Of a DNA stretch of 64,000 nt, positions 7,800 through 16,537 are shown in pieces (the first letter of the stretch is position 1; every line of letters starts with the position of its first letter). The position numbers and the translations under genes were made by a program. Location of the stretch: NCBI RefSeq assembly GCF_026013615.1, contig NZ_JAPDPI010000002.1, positions 62,001-126,000 of the forward strand, given 5' to 3'. The notes under the pieces are model-generated. The model was not told where the DNA came from, made no database searches, and worked only from the letters and a program-made list of their open reading frames with translations. The DNA is from Plebeiibacterium marinum. GTDB taxonomy: Bacteria; Bacteroidota; Bacteroidia; Bacteroidales; Marinilabiliaceae.

Positions 7800-8396
7800 A
7801 TGAAGCTAACTGGGAGAAAACTTGTAAAGGCTAGAAATTTACTTTTCTATATCACTCAACTTTTAGACAAAAACAACATAGAATACCACCTGGAAGGAGG
7901 CACTCTTTTGGGCCTGGTCAGGGACGGCGACCTTCTGCCTTGGGATCATGACATTGATCTTTCGATTGACATCTCCCATGCCAATAAACTAAAGTCATTA
8001 AAAGCTGTTTTTTGGATAAAAGGTTTAAAACTCAGTGAAAGAAAATCGAAGCAGTCGTACAAAGCCATTCAAGAAGGGCAGCCAAGAATATTCAAAGTAA
8101 AACCCATTGCTTTTTCATTATGGAACCTGTTTGACAGGAAATATGACCAAAAAGCAATGATTGGGGATATTTTTGTAAAGGTAAACGATAACAAACACAC
8201 TTATTGGCAAGCTAAAGAAAAAATACTAAGAGTCTGCAAGTCTCATTACAAAGGACATGAAACCATTCAATACAGGGGCTATAAATTTAAAGTCCCGGTA
8301 AATTACAAAGACTATCTAACAGCAAAATATGGAGATTGGTCGATTGCTGTTAAAGAATGGGATTGCAAAAATGACGAAAAAACCATCTGCGCATAA
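7800..8396 (+). CDS. LicD-family nucleotidyltransferase-fold protein (possible phosphotransfer to glycans)
   Basis: A 198-residue protein with the LicD core at residues 25-57: YHLEGGTLLGLVRDGD followed by PWDHDIDLSI, the paired acidic residues expected to bind metal. LicD proteins of pathogens add phosphocholine to lipopolysaccharide or teichoic acid; the family also includes other glycan-modifying enzymes. Its position just after the Kdo8N cluster suggests a surface-glycan role, but it has its own promoter and the acceptor is unknown. The C-terminal region (TAKYGDWSIAVKEWDC) is the usual LicD ending. Single-gene unit. Confidence 0.82.
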   Translation: MKLTGRKLVKARNLLFYITQLLDKNNIEYHLEGGTLLGLVRDGDLLPWDHDIDLSIDISHANKLKSLKAVFWIKGLKLSERKSKQSYKAIQEGQPRIFKVKPIAFSLWNLFDRKYDQKAMIGDIFVKVNDNKHTYWQAKEKILRVCKSHYKGHETIQYRGYKFKVPVNYKDYLTAKYGDWSIAVKEWDCKNDEKTICA

Positions 8397-8593
8397 TTCA
8401 ATACAAAAACCAGATTAGTCTCAAACGCAACCTACACATATCAACTCTACACACATTCTGCAATCTGAACATTGCAATTTACCCACTTTTAGGGATTGTA
8501 CTGTCAAATTGTAATTCACACCTTTGTATGCATAATTAATCTAAATTAAAACAATTAGCTCAATAGATTGTTATGATGTGTAAAGGAGAAACA

Positions 8594-8959
8594 ATGGAAA
8601 AGGTTGATATAAAAACACTGCACGGACATCTGTTTACTTGCGAAAGCTGTAATAAATTTCACTTTGAATATAATCAGTTTGGCATTGATTTTCCATCCCT
8701 AAACAGTATCGAAAATTTCAGGGACTATCTAAGCAGGATAAATCCTGATGATTTTGAACGGGCAAACAAAGAAACCCGGTATAAAAGAAAAATCCATATT
8801 CCCTTTCCAAATACAGCTATCAAAATGCTATTAGCTGCAATTGAAATTAAAGAACTCAAGGTTCTTTTATCAACTTTTATTGAGGAATACAAAATAGCAG
8901 AGGAAGAAAACAAAGCCATCAAATACCTTTCAAAACTATCCAACAACCAACTAAACTAA
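8594..8959 (+). CDS. Small conserved-looking Bacteroidota protein with CxxC motif, function unknown
   Basis: Acidic/basic protein of 121 residues, no signal peptide. The start is the ATG at 8594 rather than the in-frame ATG at 8573, because AAGGAG lies 5-6 bases upstream of 8594, one of the few clear Shine-Dalgarno sequences here. Near the N-terminus is HLFTCESCNKFHFEYNQFGI, a CxxC followed by histidine that could bind a metal; the rest is helical. It resembles small Bacteroidota proteins of the DUF6686 kind, but I am not sure of the family. It precedes the pflB promoter region, so an anaerobic or redox link is possible but unproven. Confidence 0.6.
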   Translation: MEKVDIKTLHGHLFTCESCNKFHFEYNQFGIDFPSLNSIENFRDYLSRINPDDFERANKETRYKRKIHIPFPNTAIKMLLAAIEIKELKVLLSTFIEEYKIAEEENKAIKYLSKLSNNQLN

Positions 8960-9033
8960 ACCATTTACAATTATTTAACAAAGATTTGCATTTATGTTAT
9001 ACAACACATTTTCTGCTTGAATCTTAGATAGAT

Positions 9034-9053
9034 ACATATGTTTTATAACATGT
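9034..9053 (+). promoter_or_regulatory. Candidate operator upstream of pflB
   Basis: ATGTT (9038-9042) and AACAT (9047-9051) form an inverted repeat with a 4-base spacer. Related words TATGTTATACAACA (about 8993) and TTATAACATTT (about 9075) lie on either side. The spacing resembles Crp/Fnr-family sites, and pfl genes are often under oxygen control, but the regulator is inferred only. Confidence 0.35.
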
Positions 9054-9113
9054 AACTTTCGTTAACTTCCACATTTATAACATTTAGCAATTTTTTATTT
9101 AAACAATAAGCAA

Positions 9114-9121
9114 TACTTTTG
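9114..9121 (+). promoter_or_regulatory. pflB promoter -7 element
   Basis: TACTTTTG matches TAnnTTTG and lies 21 bases before ATG 9143. It overlaps the upstream in-frame TTG (9119), which therefore cannot be the start. Confidence 0.55.
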
Positions 9122-9142
9122 CGCAAAATTATAAGCACGACT

Positions 9143-11371
9143 ATGGAAATTAAAGAATTTGAAAGTGGCAATTGGAACAATGCCATTGACGTTAGAGACT
9201 TTGTCAGAAAAAACATCACCCCTTATACAGGAGATTATAGTTTTTTAACCGGAGCATCTGATAAAACAAAAAAACTTTGGGATGCTTGTCTTGAGGCATT
9301 AAAAGAGGAAAGAGCTAACAATGGCTTAAGGAGCGTAGACACAGAAATCGTCTCTACTATCAATTCTTTTGCAGCAGGTTATATAGATAAAGAAAACGAA
9401 ACTATTGTCGGTTTACAAACAGATCAATTATTAAAAAGAGCGATGAAACCTTACGGTGGGTTTAAGGTGGTTCAGAAAGCACTTTCTGAACATGGCTTAA
9501 AACCATCAGATATGGTTACCGAAGCTTTTGGGAAATATACAAAAACCCACAACGATGGGGTTTTTGATGCCTATACTGAAGAAATCAGAAAATTCCGTTC
9601 CCTTGGATTTTTAACCGGTTTACCAGACAACTACGCACGCGGACGTATCATTGGAGATTACCGCCGCGTGGCATTATATGGTATCGACAAGTTGATCGAA
9701 ACCAAGAAAGAAGATTTAAAAGATATTAAAGGACCTATGACCGATGCTACTATTCGCCTACGTGAGGAAGTAGCAGAGCAAATCAAGGCCTTATATCAAA
9801 TGATTGACATGGGTAATGCTTATGGTTTGGACCTTGCCCGCCCTGCACAAAACGGGAAAGAGGCTGTTCAATGGACCTATATGGCTTACCTGGCAGCTGT
9901 TAAAGAGCAGGATGGGGCAGCAATGTCCTTAGGAAGTGTTTCTTCATTCCTTGATATTTTTATTGAAAGAGACTTACAGGCAGGTGTTATTACTGAAAAT
10001 GAGGCTCAAGAATATATCGACCAGTTTGTAATGAAGCTTCGCATGGTACGCCACCTGCGGATGGAGGCTTACGAACAAATTTTTGCAGGAGATCCAACCT
10101 GGGTGACTGAATCAATTGGAGGTATGTTGGTTGATGGAAGAAGTAAAGTTACTAAAACTTCATTCCGATTCTTAAATACACTATACAACCTGGGACCATC
10201 CCCTGAGCCAAACATCACTATTCTTTGGAGTAATAACTTACCACAAGGATTTAAAGAATACTGTGCTAAAGTATCCATCGATACCTCATCAATTCAATAT
10301 GAAAATGATGACTTGATGCGTTGCCATAGAGACAGTGATGACTATGGCATTGCTTGCTGTGTATCATTCCAGGAGTTGGGTAAGCACATCCAGTTTTTTG
10401 GAGCTCGTACAAACCTTGCAAAAACACTATTATTAGCATTAAACGCCGGCCGCTGTGAAAACACGGGAACGCAAATGGTAGATGGCATCCCTTCCATAGC
10501 AAATGACGAGTATCTTGATTACGACAAGGTAATGGAGAACTTTAAAATAGCCATGAAGGAAGTAGCCCGTGTATACAACGAATCGATGAACATCATTCAC
10601 TACATGCACGATAAATACTACTACGAAAAAGGCCAGATGGCATTAATCGATACCAACCCAAGAATCAATTTGGCATATGGTATCGCAGGTTTATCTATTG
10701 TTGCCGATTCGCTTTCTGCTATCAAACATGCAAAGGTAAAACCGATCCGTAATGAGGATGGATTAACCGTTGACTTTGAAATTGAAGGAGATTTTCCAAA
10801 ATACGGAAACGATGATGACCGTGTAGATTTAATTGCCCGTAGTTTAGTGAAACACTTCAGCAATGAATTAGATGGTCTTCAGGTATATAAAAATGCAAAT
10901 CCAACCCTGTCTGTACTTACCATTACATCAAACGTTGTTTACGGTAAAAAAACAGGGGCTACACCAGATGGCAGGGCTAAAGGAATTCCGTTTGCGCCGG
11001 GAGCAAACCCAATGCACGGACGTGATACGCATGGAGCCATTGCTTCATTAAACTCTGTAGCAAAAATTGATTATAAAGATTCGCAGGATGGAATCTCCAA
11101 CACATTCTCAATCGTACCTAAATCACTGGGATCAAACGAAGAAGAAAGGGTTGGCAACCTGGTCGCTGCACTGGATGGATATTTTATGAAAAATGCACAA
11201 CACTTAAATGTGAATGTCCTTAACAGGGAAGTTCTTGAAGATGCCATGGAGCGTCCGGAGGAATACCCTCAGTTAACCATCAGGGTTTCAGGATATGCAG
11301 TTAACTTTATCAGGTTAAGCAGAGAACAGCAACAGGAAGTATTGTCGCGTTCTTTCCACGACTCAATGTAA
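9143..11371 (+). CDS. pflB: Formate C-acetyltransferase (pyruvate formate-lyase)
   Basis: Glycyl-radical enzyme that splits pyruvate with CoA into acetyl-CoA and formate under anaerobic conditions. The 742 residues match the family length. The adjacent catalytic cysteines are Cys405-Cys406 in GIACCVSF, and the radical glycine is Gly717 in RVSGYAVNF near the C-terminus, so the enzyme should be active. The ATG at 9143 was chosen because the promoter element overlaps the upstream TTG. Its activase follows after 187 bases and a formate channel comes next, forming a fermentation module. Confidence 0.96.
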   Translation: MEIKEFESGNWNNAIDVRDFVRKNITPYTGDYSFLTGASDKTKKLWDACLEALKEERANNGLRSVDTEIVSTINSFAAGYIDKENETIVGLQTDQLLKRAMKPYGGFKVVQKALSEHGLKPSDMVTEAFGKYTKTHNDGVFDAYTEEIRKFRSLGFLTGLPDNYARGRIIGDYRRVALYGIDKLIETKKEDLKDIKGPMTDATIRLREEVAEQIKALYQMIDMGNAYGLDLARPAQNGKEAVQWTYMAYLAAVKEQDGAAMSLGSVSSFLDIFIERDLQAGVITENEAQEYIDQFVMKLRMVRHLRMEAYEQIFAGDPTWVTESIGGMLVDGRSKVTKTSFRFLNTLYNLGPSPEPNITILWSNNLPQGFKEYCAKVSIDTSSIQYENDDLMRCHRDSDDYGIACCVSFQELGKHIQFFGARTNLAKTLLLALNAGRCENTGTQMVDGIPSIANDEYLDYDKVMENFKIAMKEVARVYNESMNIIHYMHDKYYYEKGQMALIDTNPRINLAYGIAGLSIVADSLSAIKHAKVKPIRNEDGLTVDFEIEGDFPKYGNDDDRVDLIARSLVKHFSNELDGLQVYKNANPTLSVLTITSNVVYGKKTGATPDGRAKGIPFAPGANPMHGRDTHGAIASLNSVAKIDYKDSQDGISNTFSIVPKSLGSNEEERVGNLVAALDGYFMKNAQHLNVNVLNREVLEDAMERPEEYPQLTIRVSGYAVNFIRLSREQQQEVLSRSFHDSM

Positions 11372-11457
11372 AACTAAAGATTATTAGATTACAGACATGA
11401 GATAAGAGACTATTTACATGATCTTTATTCTAGTAATCTCAATGATATTTTATTAAA

Positions 11458-11487
11458 CAACAAAAGTAGAACTCTCTACTTTTGTTG
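11458..11487 (+). terminator. Perfect hairpin between pflB and pflA
   Basis: CAACAAAAGTAGA (11458-11470) and TCTACTTTTGTTG (11475-11487) make a perfect 13-base-pair stem with loop ACTC. It probably lowers pflA expression relative to pflB. Confidence 0.6.
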
Positions 11488-11489
11488 TT

Positions 11490-11555
11490 GTCTCTTATCT
11501 ATAATCTATTGTCTCTTATCTATTATCTCTTATCTATTGTCTATTGTCTATTATC
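11490..11555 (+). repeat. Short-word direct repeats before pflA
   Basis: The words TCTCTTATCTATTATC, TCTATTGTC and TCTATTATC recur many times in 66 bases up to the pflA start. The same vocabulary, in both orientations, occurs at about 3430-3475, 5897-5970, 11385-11412 and 63483-63545. Confidence 0.65.
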
Positions 11556-11558
11556 CCA

Positions 11559-12299
11559 ATGTCAGAAAAACTTAAAGTTCACTCTATAGAATCATTCGGC
11601 ACACACGATGGCCCGGGCATAAGGATGGTTGTATTTTTGCAAGGATGCAACTTAAAATGCCTGTATTGCCACAATCCGGATACGATTGATTTAAAAGGCG
11701 GGGGATTATATGACATTGATGAGCTGGTAAAAAGAGCTGTAAATATGAAACCCTACTTCGGAAAGTTAGGTGGAGTAACTGTATCGGGAGGAGAACCGCT
11801 GTTGCAAAATAAAGTACTGATCCCCTTCTTCAGCAAGTTAAAACAGGAGGGAATACATACAAACATTGATACAAATGGAACCGTTTTCAGCGAATCAGTA
11901 AAATTACTTCTGGATGAATTTGCAGATTTGATAATGGTAGATATCAAACACACCAACGAAGATGGTTTTTGTAAGATTACTGGTTCTTCCGGATTAGCCA
12001 ACAATATGCAGATTATCAACCACAGGGAAAAATCAGGCAAACCCTTTTGGCTACGCTATGTATTAATTCCGGGACATACAGACAATCCTGATGAACTTGT
12101 AAGATTGGGCGAGACCTTTAAAAACTACAAACATCTTGAAAAAATTGAGCTCCAACCTTACCATAAGCTTGGCATTCATAAATGGGAGGCTTTGGGAGAA
12201 GAGTACATGCTAAAGGATGCTGTTGAAAATTCACCAGAGCAACTTGAGCGGGCAAAAGAAATCCTCACCCCATATTTTAAAGAAGTAAAAATAAACTAA
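11559..12299 (+). CDS. pflA: Pyruvate formate-lyase activating enzyme (radical SAM)
   Basis: Installs the glycyl radical on PflB using S-adenosylmethionine and a 4Fe-4S cluster. The 246 residues have the radical SAM signature CNLKCLYC preceded by VVFLQG, then GGVTVSGGEPLLQ and the conserved IKHTNE region. The N-terminal HSIESFGTHDGPGIR is the usual PflA opening. ATG 11559 is taken; the upstream in-frame TTG at 11544 lies inside the repeat region. Located directly downstream of pflB, as in many anaerobes. Confidence 0.95.
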   Translation: MSEKLKVHSIESFGTHDGPGIRMVVFLQGCNLKCLYCHNPDTIDLKGGGLYDIDELVKRAVNMKPYFGKLGGVTVSGGEPLLQNKVLIPFFSKLKQEGIHTNIDTNGTVFSESVKLLLDEFADLIMVDIKHTNEDGFCKITGSSGLANNMQIINHREKSGKPFWLRYVLIPGHTDNPDELVRLGETFKNYKHLEKIELQPYHKLGIHKWEALGEEYMLKDAVENSPEQLERAKEILTPYFKEVKIN

Positions 12300-12505
12300 C
12301 CATGCAGCTGCCACTATTTTTATTAAGTTACGATATTTTGCCACCGCTCACCCTTTGTTTCCCTAAAGGGACCCACGCACAAAGGCCTACCTTACAAGAC
12401 ATTGATAAGTATGTATAAATAAACCAAATATCACTTTCTTAATATAATATCATCAGGCCAGCACCAGCAGCTAATTTTAAATCACATTTAAACAATTCGA
12501 AAAAA

Positions 12506-13300
12506 ATGAGTCTATTCACACCTCCTGAAATCATAAAAATTGCAGGTCAGTCTGCAATGCAAAAAGATAAATATTCAACAAAAAAAATATTGACTTTAGC
12601 TTTTATGGCAGGAGCCTATATTGCATTCGGAGGCCTTCTTTCTATTCTATTGGCAGGAGGTATGCCTGAAATTACAGCTAAAAACCCAGGTATCACAAAA
12701 TTTGTTTTTGGAGCAGCCTTTCCGGTTGGACTTATGATGGTTGTTATGGCAGGTGCAGAACTTTTTACTGGCAACAATGCTTATTTTATGCCAAATGTAT
12801 TAAGTAAAAAACAAAAGTGGACTGCTCCATTACGAAACTGGAGCCTGGTTTATATCGGAAATTTCTTTGGAGCCGTTTTTGTGGCCTATTTTTTAACCCA
12901 CTTAACTGAAGTTGTAAGTTCTGAGCCATGGACCAAAACGATATTCAGCATTGCAGAAGCAAAAACATCCAATCCTTTTTATAAAACATTTTTAAAAGGA
13001 ATTGGCGCCAACTGGCTTGTTTGTTTAGCTCTTTGGATGGGAATGTCGGCACAACATACCAGCGGTAAAATATTAGGTATTTGGTGGCCGGTAATGACTT
13101 TTGTTGCATTAGGGTTTGAACACTCCATTGCCAATATGTTCTTTATTCCGCTAGCCATCTTTGAAGGAGCCAGTATTACATGGAGTTCTTTTATTGTTGA
13201 TAATTTAATTCCAGCGACTCTTGGTAATATTGTAGGTGGAGCCTTTTTTGTGGGAACACTTTATTGGTATGCCTATGAAAAGCCTTCTAACCAAATTTAA
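12506..13300 (+). CDS. focA: Formate/nitrite transporter family channel (FocA-type)
   Basis: Inner-membrane channel of the FNT family, 264 residues with about six hydrophobic segments (roughly residues 28-52, 64-86, 110-133, 165-184, 191-213, 232-256). Motifs AGAELFTGNN (after the second segment) and GNFFGAVFVAY are family marks. Following pflB and pflA it most likely exports or re-imports formate. The gap 12300-12505 contains only short AT-rich sequence plus a small inverted word (CCCTAAAGGG, 12361-12370). It has 264 residues, close to the usual 260-290. Confidence 0.9.
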   Translation: MSLFTPPEIIKIAGQSAMQKDKYSTKKILTLAFMAGAYIAFGGLLSILLAGGMPEITAKNPGITKFVFGAAFPVGLMMVVMAGAELFTGNNAYFMPNVLSKKQKWTAPLRNWSLVYIGNFFGAVFVAYFLTHLTEVVSSEPWTKTIFSIAEAKTSNPFYKTFLKGIGANWLVCLALWMGMSAQHTSGKILGIWWPVMTFVALGFEHSIANMFFIPLAIFEGASITWSSFIVDNLIPATLGNIVGGAFFVGTLYWYAYEKPSNQI

Positions 13301-13383
13301 GAATCTCCCTACATGTAACTGTAACATTTCTAAAAAAGAAAAATAAGAGATTAAAGATAAACACACTTTTTTCCCACTTACAT

Positions 13384-13443
13384 CTCAGATTAAACTCAGA
13401 CCAAACTCACTAATCAGTGAGTTTGGTCTGAGTTTAGTCTGAG
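13384..13443 (+). terminator. Unusually long 28-bp hairpin downstream of focA
   Basis: Bases 13384-13411 pair with 13416-13443 (loop AATC), 28 pairs with a single G-T wobble. No T tract follows. The arms themselves repeat the word CTCAGAnnAAACTCA. It ends the fermentation module or is a structural repeat; otherwise the gap 13301-13603 is empty. Confidence 0.6.
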
Positions 13444-13603
13444 TATAATGTGACTTTTAACTGAGTTTCAACCGTCATTTCCTATACCCCTTCTCTCAAA
13501 TCTCCTGACACATCCATCGCAACCTATCATTAACCTTAAATATCCGCAACTACATGTTTAAAACTCTGCTTTTTTCCTATTTTTACAGGAAAATTAATTT
13601 TCG

Positions 13604-16537
13604 ATGGACAATTCTGATATTAAGTCAAAGCTTAACCAACTATCTCAATTATTAAAAGGCGAAGTCTCTGACGAAAATATTTATAAAGCACAATATGCCA
13701 CAGATGCATCAGCTTATAGAGAAAAACCTGCCGGTATCATTTGGCCAAGGGATCATGCCGACTTATTTCTCACTATTGAATTTGCTCATAAAAACAAGCT
13801 GCCAATTATACCCAGGGGAGCAGGAACATCCCTTGCCGGACAGGTAGTAGGAGATGGACTGGTGGTTAACACCTCCAGATACATGAACAGGATCATTGAG
13901 CTGAATACTGAAGAAAACTGGGTTATTGTTGAACCAGGAGTTGTCCTTGACGAATTAAACAAATACCTGGAACCCCATGGATTATTCTTTGGCCCGGAAA
14001 CATCTACCTCAAGCCGCTGTACTATCGGTGGTATGGTGGGCAATAACTCATGCGGTTCCCACTCTTTAATCTATGGAAGTACAAGAGAACACCTGCTCGA
14101 AGTACATGGATTTTTATCCAATAGCGAAGAGGTTATTTTTAAAGACATTACCCAGCAGGAGCTAGAAAAAAAATGCAAACAGGATACCCTTGAAGGAAAA
14201 ATTTATCAGGAGATATATGATATTCTTTCTGATCAGGAGAATATAAAAGAAATTCACAAAGAATATCCACATAAAGATATCACCAGGCGAAATACAGGTT
14301 ATGCTTTAGACATTTTGGCTAATATGTTTCCATTTGTTGAAGGCGGCGAATCTCTTAACATAAGTAAGCTAATAGCCGGATCGGAAGGCACCTTGATGAC
14401 TATCAGCAAAATTAAGCTAAACCTTGTCCCCACACCCCCAAGGCACAAGGCCTTGTTATGTGCCCATTTCAAAAGCCTCAGCGAATCATTACATGCCAAT
14501 ATATTATCACTAAAACATGCACCTCGGGCTGTAGAATTAATAGATGACAAAATTATTGATTTGGCAGGAAAAAGCGCAGCACAACAAAGCAACCGTTTTT
14601 TTATAACCGGCAAACCTGCTGCACTTTTGGTAATTGAATTCGCGGAAGACAACAAGGACCTCCTGTCTAAAAAAATAAATGCCCTGATCGCTGATTTTAA
14701 ACAACACAACATGGGATTTGCATACCCTGTTGTTGAGGAGCAGAATATTAACAGGGTATGGGCCTTGCGAAAAGCCGGCCTGGGCGTTTTATCAAATATG
14801 AAGGGCGACAATCTTCCTGTGGCTGTTATTGAAGATACGGCCTTGCATCCCAAAGACCTACCGGCATATGCAAACGACATAAACGAGCTATTGGCCTCAT
14901 ACGGAAAGGATTGTGTATTTTATGCTCATGTTGGAACCGGCGAATTACACTTGCGTCCGGTATTAAACCTAAAAGACCCCCAGGATGTTATCCTTTTCCG
15001 GAAAATAGCCAAAGAAACAGCTCTGCTGGTAAAAAAATATAATGGCTCATTAAGCGGAGAACATGGTGATGGAAGATTAAGGGGGGAATTTATCCCCTTA
15101 ATGATCGGGGACACCAATTACAAGCTCATATTAAGGGTTAAAAAGACTTTTGACCCGGAGAACATACTTAACCCGGATAAGATTGTCAACACCCCTCCAA
15201 TGAATACATCCCTCAGATACAGAAAACAGGAGGATTCAAAGGTATTTAAAACGGTTTTCGACTGGGAAGATACTGAAGGGATAGTAAGGGCTACCGAAAA
15301 ATGTTCCGGTTCGGGCGACTGCCTTAAATCGGAACTAATAGGCGGCACTATGTGTCCGAGTTATATGGCAACCCGCGACGAAAAACATTCTACCAGAGGA
15401 CGGGCGAATATTCTAAGGGAATATTTTACCGGCACCCTTAAAGTAGACGATTTATACCTGGATGAAGTATATGAAGTATTAAGCTACTGTCTTTCATGCA
15501 AGGCCTGTAAATCAGAATGCCCTTCAGGAGTTGACATCCCAAAACTAAAGGCTGAATTTTTACAACACTATTACAACCAAAAGGGAACTCCTACCCGGGC
15601 AATTACAGTAGGCTACCTCCCTGTTATAAACAAGGTATTTTCTTTTGTCCCCTGGTTGTATAATGCAGTAGTCAAATTCCCTTTAAGCAAAAATATCATC
15701 CAAAGCTTTACAGGCTTTACCCACCATAGGAACATCCCTGCCATGTCGTCAAAAACATTAAAAACATGGGCTAAATGGCATAAAAAAACTCCGGCCAGGC
15801 ATAAAACTATTTACCTGTTTGCCGATGAGTTTACCAATTATCTGGAAAGCGATCTGGGCATCAAAGCGATTATCTTACTTGAAAAACTTGGCTATAGGGT
15901 GGTTGTACCCCAACACACCCACAGCGGACGGACCCTTATATCGAAAGGACTGATCAAAAAAGCTAAAAAAACAGCTAATAGAAACATTGAGCTATTGGCG
16001 CCTATGGTTTCTTCACATAGTCCGTTAATTGGAATTGAGCCCTCGGCCGTTTTAACATTCAGGGACGAATACATCTCGCTGGTAAAAGACGAATTAAAAG
16101 ACGAAGCCATACGTATTAAAAAAAACACGTTTACTATTGATGAATTCCTGTCCAACGAAATGAATATTGGAAGGATATCGAAAGAAGCCTTTACCAAAGA
16201 AAAAAGAGACATCAAGTTTCACGGGCACTGTTATCAAAAGGCTCTGTCATCGACCAAGCATACCCAACAAATACTATCATTCCCTGAGAATTATACAGCC
16301 ACTGAAATAGAGTCTGGATGTTGTGGCATGGCGGGTTCCTTTGGATACGAAAAACTATCCTATAACCTTTCGATGAAAATAGCAGAACTAAAGCTCCTGC
16401 CGGAAATCAGGAAAACAAGTGAAGACACCTTAATTGCAGCTGCCGGAACTTCGTGCCGCCAACAGATTGCTGATGGATCCGGCAGAACAGCCCATCATCC
16501 AATCGAGATATTGTATGAAGCATTAATTAAGGATTAA
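13604..16537 (+). CDS. FAD-linked oxidase with Fe-S C-terminal half (GlcD-GlpC fusion, D-2-hydroxyacid dehydrogenase-like)
   Basis: 977 residues. The N-terminal half is a PCMH-type FAD-binding domain (PRGAGTSLAGQ near residue 66, GPETSTSSRCTIGGMVGNNSCG) followed by the FAD-oxidase C domain with GELHLRPV and SGEHGDGRLRGEF. The second half has 4Fe-4S ligands (CSGSGDCLKSELIGGTMCP, then CLSCKACKSECPSG) and a CCG domain (HGHCYQKAL, ESGCCGMAGSFGYE, Cys905-Cys906). Such fusions (YdiJ/D-lactate or D-2-hydroxyglutarate dehydrogenases) feed electrons from 2-hydroxyacids to a carrier. Substrate cannot be told from sequence. Its stop codon overlaps that of the convergent next gene. Confidence 0.88.
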   Translation: MDNSDIKSKLNQLSQLLKGEVSDENIYKAQYATDASAYREKPAGIIWPRDHADLFLTIEFAHKNKLPIIPRGAGTSLAGQVVGDGLVVNTSRYMNRIIELNTEENWVIVEPGVVLDELNKYLEPHGLFFGPETSTSSRCTIGGMVGNNSCGSHSLIYGSTREHLLEVHGFLSNSEEVIFKDITQQELEKKCKQDTLEGKIYQEIYDILSDQENIKEIHKEYPHKDITRRNTGYALDILANMFPFVEGGESLNISKLIAGSEGTLMTISKIKLNLVPTPPRHKALLCAHFKSLSESLHANILSLKHAPRAVELIDDKIIDLAGKSAAQQSNRFFITGKPAALLVIEFAEDNKDLLSKKINALIADFKQHNMGFAYPVVEEQNINRVWALRKAGLGVLSNMKGDNLPVAVIEDTALHPKDLPAYANDINELLASYGKDCVFYAHVGTGELHLRPVLNLKDPQDVILFRKIAKETALLVKKYNGSLSGEHGDGRLRGEFIPLMIGDTNYKLILRVKKTFDPENILNPDKIVNTPPMNTSLRYRKQEDSKVFKTVFDWEDTEGIVRATEKCSGSGDCLKSELIGGTMCPSYMATRDEKHSTRGRANILREYFTGTLKVDDLYLDEVYEVLSYCLSCKACKSECPSGVDIPKLKAEFLQHYYNQKGTPTRAITVGYLPVINKVFSFVPWLYNAVVKFPLSKNIIQSFTGFTHHRNIPAMSSKTLKTWAKWHKKTPARHKTIYLFADEFTNYLESDLGIKAIILLEKLGYRVVVPQHTHSGRTLISKGLIKKAKKTANRNIELLAPMVSSHSPLIGIEPSAVLTFRDEYISLVKDELKDEAIRIKKNTFTIDEFLSNEMNIGRISKEAFTKEKRDIKFHGHCYQKALSSTKHTQQILSFPENYTATEIESGCCGMAGSFGYEKLSYNLSMKIAELKLLPEIRKTSEDTLIAAAGTSCRQQIADGSGRTAHHPIEILYEALIKD

